From assembly GCF_008629675.1 (NCBI RefSeq), contig NZ_VWOX01000004.1:372001-436000 (forward strand): a stretch of 64,000 nt of DNA, given 5' to 3'. This stretch comes from Roseiconus nitratireducens (GTDB taxonomy: Bacteria; Planctomycetota; Planctomycetia; Pirellulales; Pirellulaceae). The translations under genes were made by a program, and so were the position numbers. Positions 55,381 through 64,000 of the stretch are shown here, piece by piece (the stretch's first letter is position 1; every line of letters begins with the position of its first letter). The notes below the pieces were generated by a model. It was given only the letters and a program-made list of their open reading frames with translations, made no database searches and was not told where the DNA came from.

Positions 55381-56805
55381 ATGAACGTCGCGACAGCTGC
55401 GCCCGCCGCAACGACGCTGAAAGAACTTTTGGACAGTGGCTGGGAATCCAAGACGGTCAAACAGGAGATGCGCGACAACTTCACGCGCATGCTGGCCAGT
55501 GGGGAAGAACTGTTCCCCGGCATCGTCGGCTATGACGATACCGTGATCCCGGAAATCAACCTCGCCTTGTTGGCCGGACACGACCTGTTGTTTCTGGGAG
55601 AAAAGGGCCAAGCGAAAAGCCGCATCATGCGGATGTTGACCCGATTTCTGGACGAGTGGATTCCCTACATCGATCACCCCGACTTGGCGGTACACGAGGA
55701 CCCGCTGAAGCCGGTGACGTCGTTGGGACGCCGGTTGGTGACCGAACACGATCCGGAAGACATCAATATCGCCTGGTGGCATCGTCGCGATCGCTACTCC
55801 GAACGGCTCTCGCCGGGGACCAAATTTGCCGACATCATCGGCGAGATTGATCCGGCGAAGTTGACCGGCGGCGTCAGCATGAGCGCCGAGGAAGCCTTGT
55901 CGTTCGGTTTGATCCCGCGGATGCACCGGGGGATCTTCGCGATGAACGAGCTACCGGAGTTGGACGACCTGGTGCAAGTCGGCCTGTTCAACATTCTGGA
56001 AGAGCGCGACGTGCAGATTCGTGGTTACCCGATCCGCTTTGATTTGGACATCGTGATCCTGTTCTCAGCCAACCCTTCGACCTACAACCGCAGCGGCAAG
56101 GTGATCCCGCAGCTGAAGGACCGGATCGGAACGATCGTTCAAACGCACTACCCAACCGAACGGGACCAGGGGGTCGACATCCTGCAGCAGGAAGTCGGCG
56201 AGGACTTGCAGGGCGAATACCCGGTCCAGGTTCCTTACTTCATGTTTCAGTTGATTGAGGAGATCACCGAGCAGGCGCGCAAGAGCAAGTACATCGATCA
56301 GGCTTCGGGAGTGTCCGCCCGATTCTCCCTGGCGAACTTTCGCACCATGGTCGCGTCGGCCAGACAGCGCGGCATCCTGCACGGTGAGAAGCCGGCGGTG
56401 CCGCGAATCAGCGACCTCGGGCACCTGTATTCCAGCTCGCTGGGAAAACTGGAATTGGACCTGATGGGCACGCACCAAATGAGCGAGCGTCAGGTGCTTG
56501 ATGCCGTGGTGGCCAAAGCCATCGAAGTGATCTTTGCCGAATACGTCGAAGAACATGGGCTTGCCGAGATCGCAGAAATCTTCCGCGGCGGCGTCCGCGT
56601 GGAGGTCGGCGATCTGCTGCCCAGTGCCGACTATGCCGATCGATTGAAGAACGTGCCGCCGGCCTGGGATTTGGCATTCGAAGTCAATGCCGGCGACAGC
56701 GACGCGGCCCGGGCCAGTTGTGTCGAATTTGTGTTGGCCGGGTTGTACAGCATGGACCGCATCAGCCGCGCTCAGCGTCACGGCAAAATCGAATACGAGA
56801 TCTGA
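55381..56805 (+). CDS. MoxR / Mg-chelatase-type AAA+ ATPase
   Basis: A 474-residue AAA+ protein. [13 protein letters not shown] is the Walker A region with Ala before the catalytic Lys; [33 protein letters not shown] is the Walker B/post-B region of the Mg-chelatase I/MoxR type, with Asn where Asp is usual. [27 protein letters not shown] is sensor 1, and [18 protein letters not shown] is the sensor 2 region. Such ATPases pair with a VWA protein to remodel a protein or insert a metal. The VWA gene follows by 206 bp, so the two should form a chaperone-like complex with unknown client. Confidence 0.93.
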   Translation: MNVATAAPAATTLKELLDSGWESKTVKQEMRDNFTRMLASGEELFPGIVGYDDTVIPEINLALLAGHDLLFLGEKGQAKSRIMRMLTRFLDEWIPYIDHPDLAVHEDPLKPVTSLGRRLVTEHDPEDINIAWWHRRDRYSERLSPGTKFADIIGEIDPAKLTGGVSMSAEEALSFGLIPRMHRGIFAMNELPELDDLVQVGLFNILEERDVQIRGYPIRFDLDIVILFSANPSTYNRSGKVIPQLKDRIGTIVQTHYPTERDQGVDILQQEVGEDLQGEYPVQVPYFMFQLIEEITEQARKSKYIDQASGVSARFSLANFRTMVASARQRGILHGEKPAVPRISDLGHLYSSSLGKLELDLMGTHQMSERQVLDAVVAKAIEVIFAEYVEEHGLAEIAEIFRGGVRVEVGDLLPSADYADRLKNVPPAWDLAFEVNAGDSDAARASCVEFVLAGLYSMDRISRAQRHGKIEYEI

Positions 56806-57011
56806 TCGTTGTGGAGCGACCACCGACAGTCACCGCTTCGGTCGGTGTAGTTCGCCGACGAATCGCCGGCTGGGGGCGGGTTGTTTTAGCGATCCATTTT
56901 GTCGTCGCGGCGTAATCCGGTTCGCTGCGGATGGCATTGGACGAACGTGTCCCAAACGAAATGCGGCTGGTAAGCCCTGCCCCGTCGATCACCTTTTTTG
57001 AGATTGAAGTC

Positions 57012-58709
57012 ATGGATCAGCGCATCGGCGGAATCATTCACGCCTACCAGAAATACGATCCGGCCTCCTTCCCGCCGCCGACGCAGGAACCGCCCGATCT
57101 GGTTTCCCCCGCCTTCGAACAGGCGATGATGTATGGCGAGTTCAGAGAGCTGAGCGAAGAAGAATTGGCCCGGGCGGTTCGCTTGGATCCCAGTCAGATC
57201 CAGGGTCTTGGACCCAGCATCGATTTTCTGAAAGCGATGCTGGAGGAGAGGAAACGGAAGATCCTGGAGACCTATGAAGCTCGAACGGTTCAAAAGAAAG
57301 CCAGGAAGGCGTTTCACCAAGCCGCCAAGAACGTGCGTTTGCCCAAACAGCTGAACGATACCTACCGGCAAGCGATCAACCGCGAGCAGCCCTACCTGTT
57401 GGAGGCCCTGTGGTACCGCGCCGAAGGCATCAGCGGAAATGCTGCCTCCGAATTGTTGAAGGTCGCCGCACGGATGGCGGACAAACACAACATCGAAGAA
57501 CTGGACAGCAAGTACGAGTTCACCGGCAACGAATCGATGACCGTGCCCAAGGCACTGGAGATCAAAGAAGAGCTGGAGAAGATCGACGAATTGCTCAAGC
57601 AGCTTGAAGAGGCCGCCAAGTCCGCGCAGATCGGCCTGATCGATATGGAGATGCTGGGAGAGTTTGCCGAGCCCGGCGACATGGAACAGCTGGAAGAAAT
57701 GCGGCGGCAGGTCGAGAACATGATTCGCGAGCAGGCCGAACGCCAGGGTCTGCAACGCGGCGAAGGCGGCCAATTTCGCTTGACCCCGCAAGCCTACAAA
57801 ATCTTTCAGGGTCGGTTGCTTGAACGGATCTTCAGCGAATTGGCTCCGTCTCGGACCGGACGGCACCAGGGCAACGTCGTCGGTGAAGGCGCCGTCGAGC
57901 TGCAACAGACCAAGCCCTACGAGTTCGGGGACTCGGTCGCCAATATGGACATCCCGCAAACCGTGATCAACGCTCTGCTCCGTCAAGGTGACGAGCGTCC
58001 GCTGCGACTGCACAGCGACGACATCGAAATCCACAAGACCCGCAACCACCCCAAGTGCGCGACGTGCGTGATCATGGACATGAGCGGGTCGATGCGCTAC
58101 GACGGCCAATACATGAACGTCAAGCGGATGGCGCTGGCCCTGCAGGGACTGATCCAGTCGGAGTACCCGGGAGACTTTCTGCGGTTCATCGAGATGTACA
58201 CGTTCGCCAAACTTCGTGCCCCCGGCGAGATCGTCAACTTGATGCCCAAACCGGTCTCCATTCATGACCCTTGGGTGCGGCTGAAAGCCGACATGAGTGA
58301 CCCTGACATCAGCGAGACGCAGATCCATCAGCACTTCACCAATATCCAGCGTTCACTGCAGCTGGCTCGGCAGAATCTAGCGAATTGTGACACGCCCAAT
58401 CGTCAAATCGTGCTGATCACGGACGGTCTTCCCACGGCGCACTGCGAAGGCGAATGGCTGTTCATGCTCTATCCGCCGGACCCGCGCACCGAACAGGCCA
58501 CGATGCGGGAGGCGGCCCTGTGCCAGAAGGAAGGGATCACCATCAACATCTTTCTGGTGCCCAGCTGGTCCCAATCGGAAGAAGACATCCGGTTCGCGAG
58601 CCGGTTGGCGAAGTCCACTGCCGGAAGGGTGTTCTTCACCAGCGGCAACAACCTGGACCGGTTCGTCCTGTGGGACTACGTCCAAAACAAGCGAGAAGTC
58701 ATCACTTGA
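57012..58709 (+). CDS. VWA domain protein, partner of the MoxR-type ATPase
   Basis: A 565-residue cytoplasmic protein. The N-terminal ~330 residues are helical, with QQTKPYEFGDSVANMDIPQT, a motif seen in this family before the VWA part. The VWA domain starts at ATCVIMDMSGSM; the MIDAS metal site is D356-x-S358-x-S360. ATG 57012 is chosen; an in-frame ATG at 56931 would add 27 residues of poor composition. It would bind a protein ligand by its metal site and be remodelled by the ATPase. The pair is common in planctomycetes. Confidence 0.9.
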   Translation: MDQRIGGIIHAYQKYDPASFPPPTQEPPDLVSPAFEQAMMYGEFRELSEEELARAVRLDPSQIQGLGPSIDFLKAMLEERKRKILETYEARTVQKKARKAFHQAAKNVRLPKQLNDTYRQAINREQPYLLEALWYRAEGISGNAASELLKVAARMADKHNIEELDSKYEFTGNESMTVPKALEIKEELEKIDELLKQLEEAAKSAQIGLIDMEMLGEFAEPGDMEQLEEMRRQVENMIREQAERQGLQRGEGGQFRLTPQAYKIFQGRLLERIFSELAPSRTGRHQGNVVGEGAVELQQTKPYEFGDSVANMDIPQTVINALLRQGDERPLRLHSDDIEIHKTRNHPKCATCVIMDMSGSMRYDGQYMNVKRMALALQGLIQSEYPGDFLRFIEMYTFAKLRAPGEIVNLMPKPVSIHDPWVRLKADMSDPDISETQIHQHFTNIQRSLQLARQNLANCDTPNRQIVLITDGLPTAHCEGEWLFMLYPPDPRTEQATMREAALCQKEGITINIFLVPSWSQSEEDIRFASRLAKSTAGRVFFTSGNNLDRFVLWDYVQNKREVIT

Positions 58710-58817
58710 CCCTGATGGTGGTTGATTTGCCCGAAGGCGATCAAGTCGCTTTGCTCTTGGACCTGGATGAAACCGTGACGTATACTTGAGGCTTCACGCC
58801 CACCGGGATGCTCTCGT

Positions 58818-59288
58818 TTGAATCGCCTGCTCGCCGCCATCTTGCTGCCCTTTCTGATCGTTGGGAATGCATTCTCGCATTCTCACGGCGGTGAATACGC
58901 GCCGCATGATCACGCGGCGCGGCCACACGTCCATTTGCCTCATGTCCATTCGGACGGGCACCATCATTCGATTGGCTCCCATGCCAGTCATACGCATCAT
59001 CGTGCGGTCGAAACCGAAGAAAAGTCGGCGTCCGGGGGTGTTCAGGATTCGGATGGGGGCGATCCACTTCACTCTTCCACGGATCACGATTCAGACACGG
59101 TCTACGTGGCTTCAAGTGCCGTCTACGTTGGCACGAGCCCTATTAGCTCTAGTCTTCTGCTGTCGGCCAGCTCGAGCTTCCAGGCAGAGTTCGCCTGTCT
59201 GGATTGGACCGACACGGGACCGCCTTCTGCTGACCTCATTTCCGGGTCGAGGCCACTCTATCTGCTGCACGCGGTGCTGAGGTTGTAG
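58818..59288 (+). CDS. Small exported His-rich protein upstream of metal efflux genes
   Basis: A 156-residue protein starting with TTG at 58818; no in-frame ATG precedes it. A signal peptide (RLLAAILLPFLIVGNAFS) is followed by a His-rich stretch with many HxH and HH pairs (SHSHGGEYAPHDHAARPHVH, DGHHHSIGSHASHTHH), then a Ser-rich linker and a hydrophobic end. Such peptides can bind Cu, Zn, Ni or Co. It lies 279 bp before the CusB-like adaptor and so may be a periplasmic metal buffer or a chaperone for the pump. I do not recognise a named family. Confidence 0.75.
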   Translation: MNRLLAAILLPFLIVGNAFSHSHGGEYAPHDHAARPHVHLPHVHSDGHHHSIGSHASHTHHRAVETEEKSASGGVQDSDGGDPLHSSTDHDSDTVYVASSAVYVGTSPISSSLLLSASSSFQAEFACLDWTDTGPPSADLISGSRPLYLLHAVLRL

Positions 59289-59475
59289 CGAGAAAAGCTG
59301 CGAACACATTGGTTCGCCTGGCTTTTTCTACGTCCACACCCTGTTTCTTACCGACGCGGCCTTTCAATTGAACGCGCGAATCAGCCAACGCCGTTTCCTC
59401 CTGCGCGGTTGGTCGTCGCATCGTCGTCTTCGGCTGTGCTCTGTCCGAAAAGATCGGATGAGCGGCAAGGCGCCA

Positions 59476-59540
59476 GCCGCCGATTGAGGCGAGAAAACCC
59501 GCGGCTAGCGGTACGCGGATCACGCAAAGTGGCGCTGTCC
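59476..59540. repeat. 65 bp dispersed repeat, copy B
   Basis: The copy starts GCCGCCGATTGAGGCGAGAA and ends GGCGCTGTCC; it matches copy A at 34263-34326 in about 57 of 65 positions. It sits just before the CusB-like gene in the 279 bp gap. No coding or RNA role is recognised. Confidence 0.75.
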
Positions 59541-59567
59541 CGCTAGCATTCGCCAGAAGTACTGAAG

Positions 59568-60986
59568 ATGTCACCCAAAAAGCTTTTCCGAGTGCTGGCT
59601 GGTCCGGCAATGGTAGTCGTTTGCTTGGCCCTGCTCTGGACATTCCGTGAGAACCTGCTGCCGAAGCCATATGATGCGACGACGCCCGATCGGTCTGAAA
59701 ACGCCGCATCGAATGATTTAAAAGTTCTTGAGCTGAGCGAGCAAGCAAGGAAAAACCTGAATCTCGTTTCCAAGGGGATGAGGCCAACGGACTATTGGCG
59801 GGTCATCACCATTCCGGGAATGGTGCAAGATCGCCCAGGCATCTCCGACCGTGGAGTCACGTCACCGGCCGTCGGCGTTGTCTCGCAAATCCATGTTTAT
59901 CCTGGCGATACGGTTCGCCCCGGTGAAACTCTGGTCACTTTGCAGCTGTTCAGCGAATACCTCCAGGCGACGCAGACACGGTTGTTCCAGGCCGTTCAGG
60001 AAATTTCACTCGTCCAGGCCGAACTGGACCGCGTCTCCGGGTTGGCCAGAGTGGGAGGTGTGTCTGGCAGTCGGCTGATCGAGCTTCGCAATGAGATCAA
60101 GCGTCAGCGGACTCTGACGCAGGCCGCCCGCCAGGAATTGCTTACCCGTGGATTGAGCCCTTCACAGGTGGACCAGGTCGAATCGGGTGCCTTTGTTTCC
60201 ACCATCGAAGTGGTCGCGCCCCAACCAAGGACATTGGATACCGCGTCACTTGACGGGAATGCCCCGTCCGTTCTTCAGGCAGGGTACATCGTCGCGGATC
60301 AACTAGACCGATCGATCGCCTACGAGGTCCAGGAGCTTCCGGTGGAACTGGGCCAGACGGTTCAGGCGGGCCAACCGATTGCGAACCTATCCAACCACGG
60401 ATCGTTGTACGTCGTCGGGCATGCATTCAAACGCGAAGCCGGATTCCTGGAAATCGCGGCGCAGCAAGGACGAAACGTGCAAATCGATTTCGCCGATGAC
60501 ACGCCGGAATATTGGCCGGAACTCGAAACGTCGTTTTCAATTCGGCATTTGTCAAACTCCATCGATCCCGAAAGCCGAACGTTCGACTTCTTCATTCCCC
60601 TCTCGAATCAATCGAGGACCTATCAGAAGAACGAGGAGACATTTCTGGTATGGCGTTTTCGTCCCGGGCAGCGCGTTCGGATCCACGTCCCTGTTGAAAA
60701 AATGACGGACGTTTTTGTGATGCCCGCCGACGCGGTCGTCAGCGAAGGCCCTGAATCGTATGTATTCCGCCAGAACGGAGATCTCTTCAACCAGATCTCG
60801 GTGCATGTCCTGCATCGAGACCGACGCAACGTCGTGATTGCAAACGACGGCAGCATGACAACGGGAGCCTATTTCGCGCAGAACGCGGCTGCCTCGCTCA
60901 ATCGTGTGCTCAAAGCTCAATCCGCCAGCGGCGAGCAACCGGGATTGCATGTGCACGCCGACGGAACCGTTCACGCCGCACACTGA
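59568..60986 (+). CDS. RND efflux periplasmic adaptor, CusB/HlyD-like
   Basis: A 472-residue membrane-fusion protein with an N-terminal membrane anchor (VLAGPAMVVVCLALLWTF). VGVVSQIHVYPGDTVRPGETLVTL is the first lipoyl half-motif, then a helical hairpin (QAVQEISLVQAELDRVSGL...RQELLTRGL), the second lipoyl half, a beta-barrel domain and a membrane-proximal domain. It would bridge the inner-membrane pump and an outer-membrane channel. It ends with a short His-rich tail (LHVHADGTVHAAH). The pump gene starts 13 bp on, with a GGGGAG ribosome site. Metal is more likely than drug substrate, given the His-rich neighbour. Confidence 0.9.
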   Translation: MSPKKLFRVLAGPAMVVVCLALLWTFRENLLPKPYDATTPDRSENAASNDLKVLELSEQARKNLNLVSKGMRPTDYWRVITIPGMVQDRPGISDRGVTSPAVGVVSQIHVYPGDTVRPGETLVTLQLFSEYLQATQTRLFQAVQEISLVQAELDRVSGLARVGGVSGSRLIELRNEIKRQRTLTQAARQELLTRGLSPSQVDQVESGAFVSTIEVVAPQPRTLDTASLDGNAPSVLQAGYIVADQLDRSIAYEVQELPVELGQTVQAGQPIANLSNHGSLYVVGHAFKREAGFLEIAAQQGRNVQIDFADDTPEYWPELETSFSIRHLSNSIDPESRTFDFFIPLSNQSRTYQKNEETFLVWRFRPGQRVRIHVPVEKMTDVFVMPADAVVSEGPESYVFRQNGDLFNQISVHVLHRDRRNVVIANDGSMTTGAYFAQNAAASLNRVLKAQSASGEQPGLHVHADGTVHAAH

Positions 60987-60999
60987 TTGGGGAGATCAC

Positions 61000-63900
61000 A
61001 TGCTTGACGCCATCATACGACTTTCGCTGCGTTACCGCATGCTGGTCGTGATTGCCAGTCTGGTCGTTCTAGTCTACGGGTCGTACCTTGCGACCCGAAT
61101 GCCGATCGACGTGTTCCCCGATCTCGATCGCCCCAGGGTGGTCGTTATCACCGAGGCGCCGGGCCTGGCCACGGAGGAAGTCGAAACACTTGTGACACAG
61201 CCAATAGAAATCGCCTTGATGGGCGCCAACGGCGTCCAGGCGGTTCGCAGTCAAACGACGGCTGGATTGAACGTCATCTACATCGAGTTTGATTGGACCA
61301 CACCGATTCGGGCAGCCCGGCAAACCGTCAGCGAACGATTGAGCACGCTGGAGGGCATCCTGCCCGCTGGGATTCGGCCTCAAATGACACCTCCCTCGTC
61401 GATCATGGGGCAAATTGTGGTCGCGGGGATCTACCGTCAACGCGGCCCCAACGGCGGCGTCCTGGCTCCCGTCCGACGACCGAACACCATTGCGGAACTG
61501 TTTCGCGAGGGCGATGTTCCGAAACTGCAAGTCTGGTCTGTAACCGATCGGCAGGATCACGCGGCTTGGAAGCCGATTGAATTTCAAGTGATCGAATGGG
61601 TTTCCGAACCCGACCAGGACACGCTTTCTGGAACCGTGCGACTGCAGATTGACGGAAAGCACCAGGAGGTGCTGTTCGCGACCAATGCGAAGCGTGCGAT
61701 GGAACTGCGCACGATCGCGGACTGGATCATCCGACCACGATTGCTGAAAGTGACCGGCGTCGCTGAGGTATTCATGCTCGGCGGCGATCGCAAGCAATAT
61801 CAAATCTTGCTCGACCCCACCGCCTTGCTCGAATACGACGTCACGGTCCAGGACGTCGAGCAGGCGCTGCGGGAAAGCAACATCAACACCAGCGGAGGTT
61901 TCGCAATTACCGGCGAGACGGAGCGACCGATTCGTGTGCTCGGACGGCTCGGCACCGGTTCTCACGACATTGTGCACGATTTGCAGCAAATCGCCGTCGC
62001 GCGACATCCCAAACGAACGGTGTTGCTCGAACAGGTCGCCCGCGTCATCGAGGGTCCTGAATTGAAGCGGGGTGACGGCAGCGTCAATGGCGAGGGAGGT
62101 ATCGTTTTCACGGTCGTCAAGCAACCGCACGTCGACACGCGAAAGTTGACCGATGACGTCGCGGCTGCGTTCGAGGAAGTTGAAGCTTCGCTGCCCGCGG
62201 ACATCATCATCAACTCGGAGCTATTTCGGCTGAAGAACTTCATCGACCGTGGCATATTCAATGTGGCCGAGGCGCTCGTGATTGGCGCGACTCTGGTCAT
62301 CATCGTTCTATTTCTGTTCCTGTTGAACTTTCGCACGACGTTCATCACGTTGACCGCGATTCCCATGTCGTTGGTCATCACCACGCTCGTCTTTCGCGTG
62401 ATCGGATGGTTCAGCAGCAGCGAGCTTTCAATCAATGTGATGACCCTGGGCGGAATCGCCGTCGCGATGGGGGAATTGGTCGATGATGCCATTGTGGACG
62501 TCGAGAACATCTTTCGACGTCTGAAAGAGAACAATCGACGCGACGCTCCGAGACCAGCCATCGAGGTCGTGTACGAGGCGAGTAAAGAGATTCGCAGCGC
62601 AATTCTGTTTGGCACCACGGTTGTGATTCTGGTGTTCCTGCCTCTGTTCGCACTTTCCGGTGTCGAAGGCCGACTGTTCGCGCCGCTCGGCTTTGCCTAC
62701 ATCGTTTCGATCCTGGCGTCGTTTGCGGTTTCGCTGACGGTGACCCCCGTCCTCTCGTACTACTTGCTACCGAATACCGGTGCGACACACCGTGAAGAAG
62801 ACGGCTTCCTGCTCCGCACGCTGAAATCGCTTGCGACACCGTTGATTCGCACCAGCATGGCGATTCCGCACAGCCTGCTAGCGGTGACTTGGATCGTCGT
62901 TGGCATCGCGGCCATCCAGCTTTCAACGCTCGGTCGCAACTTTCTGCCTCCTTTTGACGAAGGCAGCGTCCAAGTCAACGTGACCCTGCCGCCGGGATCG
63001 TCTTTAAAGGCTTCCAATCAAGTTTCGGAATCGATCGACGGCGTGTTCAAAAGCATGCAAAAAACGTCGGAGAATCCGGACGGCGAAATCCTTAATTTCG
63101 TCCGCAGAACGGGCCGAGCGGTAATGGATGAACATGCTTCGCCAGTCAATTTCGGAGAATACATCCTGAGCATGAATCCGGATGCGGAACAGGATCGTGA
63201 GGAAATGCTTGCGGAGTTGTTGCAACGCATCAAAACAGAGGTTCCCGGAGTCGACATCGAAGTCGAACAACCGCTCGCGCACCTGATCAGCCACATGGTG
63301 TCCGGAGTCTACGCACAAATCGCGGTCAAGATCCACGGGGACGATCTCAACACACTGCTGGCGCTATCCGAACAGGTCAAGCAGTCGATGGATGACGTGG
63401 AAGGAATCACGCCCCCCATCATCGAACCGTTGCGGATGACTTCCGAATTGCACATCGAACTGCGAGGCGAAGATCTGGCACTTTACGGGATCACCCGCGA
63501 GTACGTGGCCGACGTGTTGCAAACGGCGCTGCAAGGCGAAGTGGTCTCGGAAGTGTTGGAGGGGCAACGCCGTTTCGATCTGCTCATCCGGCTGGAGGAA
63601 GAATATCGAACCGATTACGCAAATCTGGGACGCCTGCGAATCGATTTGCCACATCAAAATGATCAAGCAGAACGTGGCCAGATCGAATTGCGAGAGGTAG
63701 CGACCGTTTCTGAAGGAGTCGGCCCCAACTCAATCAACCGAGAAAACGCCCGTCGGCGGATCGTCATTCGCTGCAACACCCAAGGTCGCGATCTGGCGAG
63801 TGCGGTGAACGAAATCCAATCTCGGATCAACCGGCAAGTTTCAATGCCGGTTGGGTACTACGTCGAGTACGCGGGTCAGTTTGAAAGCCAGCAAAACGCC

Positions 63901-64000
63901 ACGCGGTTGATCGTGATCCTGGCCGGGGTTTCCGTGATCGGCATGTTTGGTGTCCTGATGATTCTCTTCCCATCGGTCCGCATCGTTCTGCAGATCCTCA
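61000..64000 (+). CDS. Heavy-metal RND efflux pump, CusA/CzcA-like (3' partial)
   Basis: The frame opens with ATG at 61000 and stays open to the window edge, giving 1000 visible residues of an expected ~1050-1100. LSLRYRMLVVIASLVVLVYG is the first membrane helix and MPIDVFPDLDRPRVVVITEAPG the porter domain start; LVIGATLVIIVLFLFLLNFR and GGIAVAMGELVDDAIVDVEN are the membrane core with the proton-relay acidic residues of heavy-metal RND pumps. Between GQIVVAGIY (residue 145) and MELRTIADWI (about 234) there is an ~75-residue insertion absent from typical CusA proteins. It would export Cu, Ag, Zn, Co or Ni from the periplasm; the metal is not determined. Confidence 0.93.
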   Translation, partial: MLDAIIRLSLRYRMLVVIASLVVLVYGSYLATRMPIDVFPDLDRPRVVVITEAPGLATEEVETLVTQPIEIALMGANGVQAVRSQTTAGLNVIYIEFDWTTPIRAARQTVSERLSTLEGILPAGIRPQMTPPSSIMGQIVVAGIYRQRGPNGGVLAPVRRPNTIAELFREGDVPKLQVWSVTDRQDHAAWKPIEFQVIEWVSEPDQDTLSGTVRLQIDGKHQEVLFATNAKRAMELRTIADWIIRPRLLKVTGVAEVFMLGGDRKQYQILLDPTALLEYDVTVQDVEQALRESNINTSGGFAITGETERPIRVLGRLGTGSHDIVHDLQQIAVARHPKRTVLLEQVARVIEGPELKRGDGSVNGEGGIVFTVVKQPHVDTRKLTDDVAAAFEEVEASLPADIIINSELFRLKNFIDRGIFNVAEALVIGATLVIIVLFLFLLNFRTTFITLTAIPMSLVITTLVFRVIGWFSSSELSINVMTLGGIAVAMGELVDDAIVDVENIFRRLKENNRRDAPRPAIEVVYEASKEIRSAILFGTTVVILVFLPLFALSGVEGRLFAPLGFAYIVSILASFAVSLTVTPVLSYYLLPNTGATHREEDGFLLRTLKSLATPLIRTSMAIPHSLLAVTWIVVGIAAIQLSTLGRNFLPPFDEGSVQVNVTLPPGSSLKASNQVSESIDGVFKSMQKTSENPDGEILNFVRRTGRAVMDEHASPVNFGEYILSMNPDAEQDREEMLAELLQRIKTEVPGVDIEVEQPLAHLISHMVSGVYAQIAVKIHGDDLNTLLALSEQVKQSMDDVEGITPPIIEPLRMTSELHIELRGEDLALYGITREYVADVLQTALQGEVVSEVLEGQRRFDLLIRLEEEYRTDYANLGRLRIDLPHQNDQAERGQIELREVATVSEGVGPNSINRENARRRIVIRCNTQGRDLASAVNEIQSRINRQVSMPVGYYVEYAGQFESQQNATRLIVILAGVSVIGMFGVLMILFPSVRIVLQIL

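Noticed and set aside
58715..58789. A 24-codon frame after the VWA gene
   Set aside because: It is too short, has no clear ribosome site and no recognisable family.
1..64000. CRISPR arrays, rRNA, tRNA, phage or IS transposase genes
   Set aside because: None was recognised; the repeats seen are not regularly spaced by unique spacers.

Overview
The window is high-GC bacterial DNA that almost certainly comes from a planctomycete, most likely of the Pirellulaceae (Rhodopirellula and relatives). The evidence is the gene content: several secreted sulfatases, a PVC-type membrane dehydrogenase/cytochrome with a CxxCH heme site, a Ser/Thr kinase carrying planctomycete accessory domains (DUF1559 and TIGR03067-like), ECF sigma factors beside kinase or anti-sigma genes, and many short dispersed palindromic repeats between genes. 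No rRNA, tRNA, CRISPR array, phage or IS transposase was recognised. Family assignments come from reading motifs by eye; no database search was run.

Layout. 1-9.4 kb: a photolyase/FAD-oxidoreductase fusion (5' end cut by the window edge), cobalamin-dependent methionine synthase on the minus strand, then a divergent pair made of a proline-rich single-pass membrane protein and a MinD/BY-kinase-like ATPase with no Walker lysine. 9.6-13.7 kb: a six-part transmembrane Ser/Thr kinase divergent from an ECF sigma factor. 13.7-21.4 kb (minus): a bile-acid-symporter-type transporter, a secreted esterase, a Gfo/Idh/MocA oxidoreductase, the PVC cytochrome protein and a ceramidase-like secreted protein. 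21.9-31.2 kb: a Tat-exported DUF3500 protein, two iduronate-sulfatase-like enzymes, a PrxQ peroxiredoxin, and a 1386-residue secreted protein joining sulfatase, lectin-like, GH5-like and GH43-like domains. This stretch looks like machinery for degrading sulfated polysaccharide.

31.2-35.4 kb: a tandem-repeat block, a small secreted protein, and a minus-strand arsenic group (ArsS radical SAM, ArsM methyltransferase, VOC protein). 35.7-40.6 kb: a GT-C membrane glycosyltransferase, a DPM-like GT2, a methyltransferase and an aldehyde dehydrogenase, tightly packed. 40.7-48.8 kb: RNase R, then a complete glycine cleavage operon gcvT-gcvH-gcvPA-gcvPB with a lipoate ligase-like gene overlapping its end.

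49.2-58.7 kb: an FHA protein; an ECF sigma / anti-sigma / secreted hydrolase-like triplet joined by two ATGA overlaps; a repeat block; a small membrane protein; and a MoxR-type ATPase with a VWA protein. 58.8-64 kb: a heavy-metal efflux locus with a His-rich exported peptide, a CusB-like adaptor and a CusA/CzcA-like RND pump that runs off the right edge.

The most unusual items are the sulfatase-GH5-GH43 fusion, the kinase carrying SecD-head, TIGR03067-like and DUF1559 modules, the sigma-coupled hydrolase whose nucleophile serine is replaced by glycine, and several families of dispersed intergenic repeats that occur in more than one place here.
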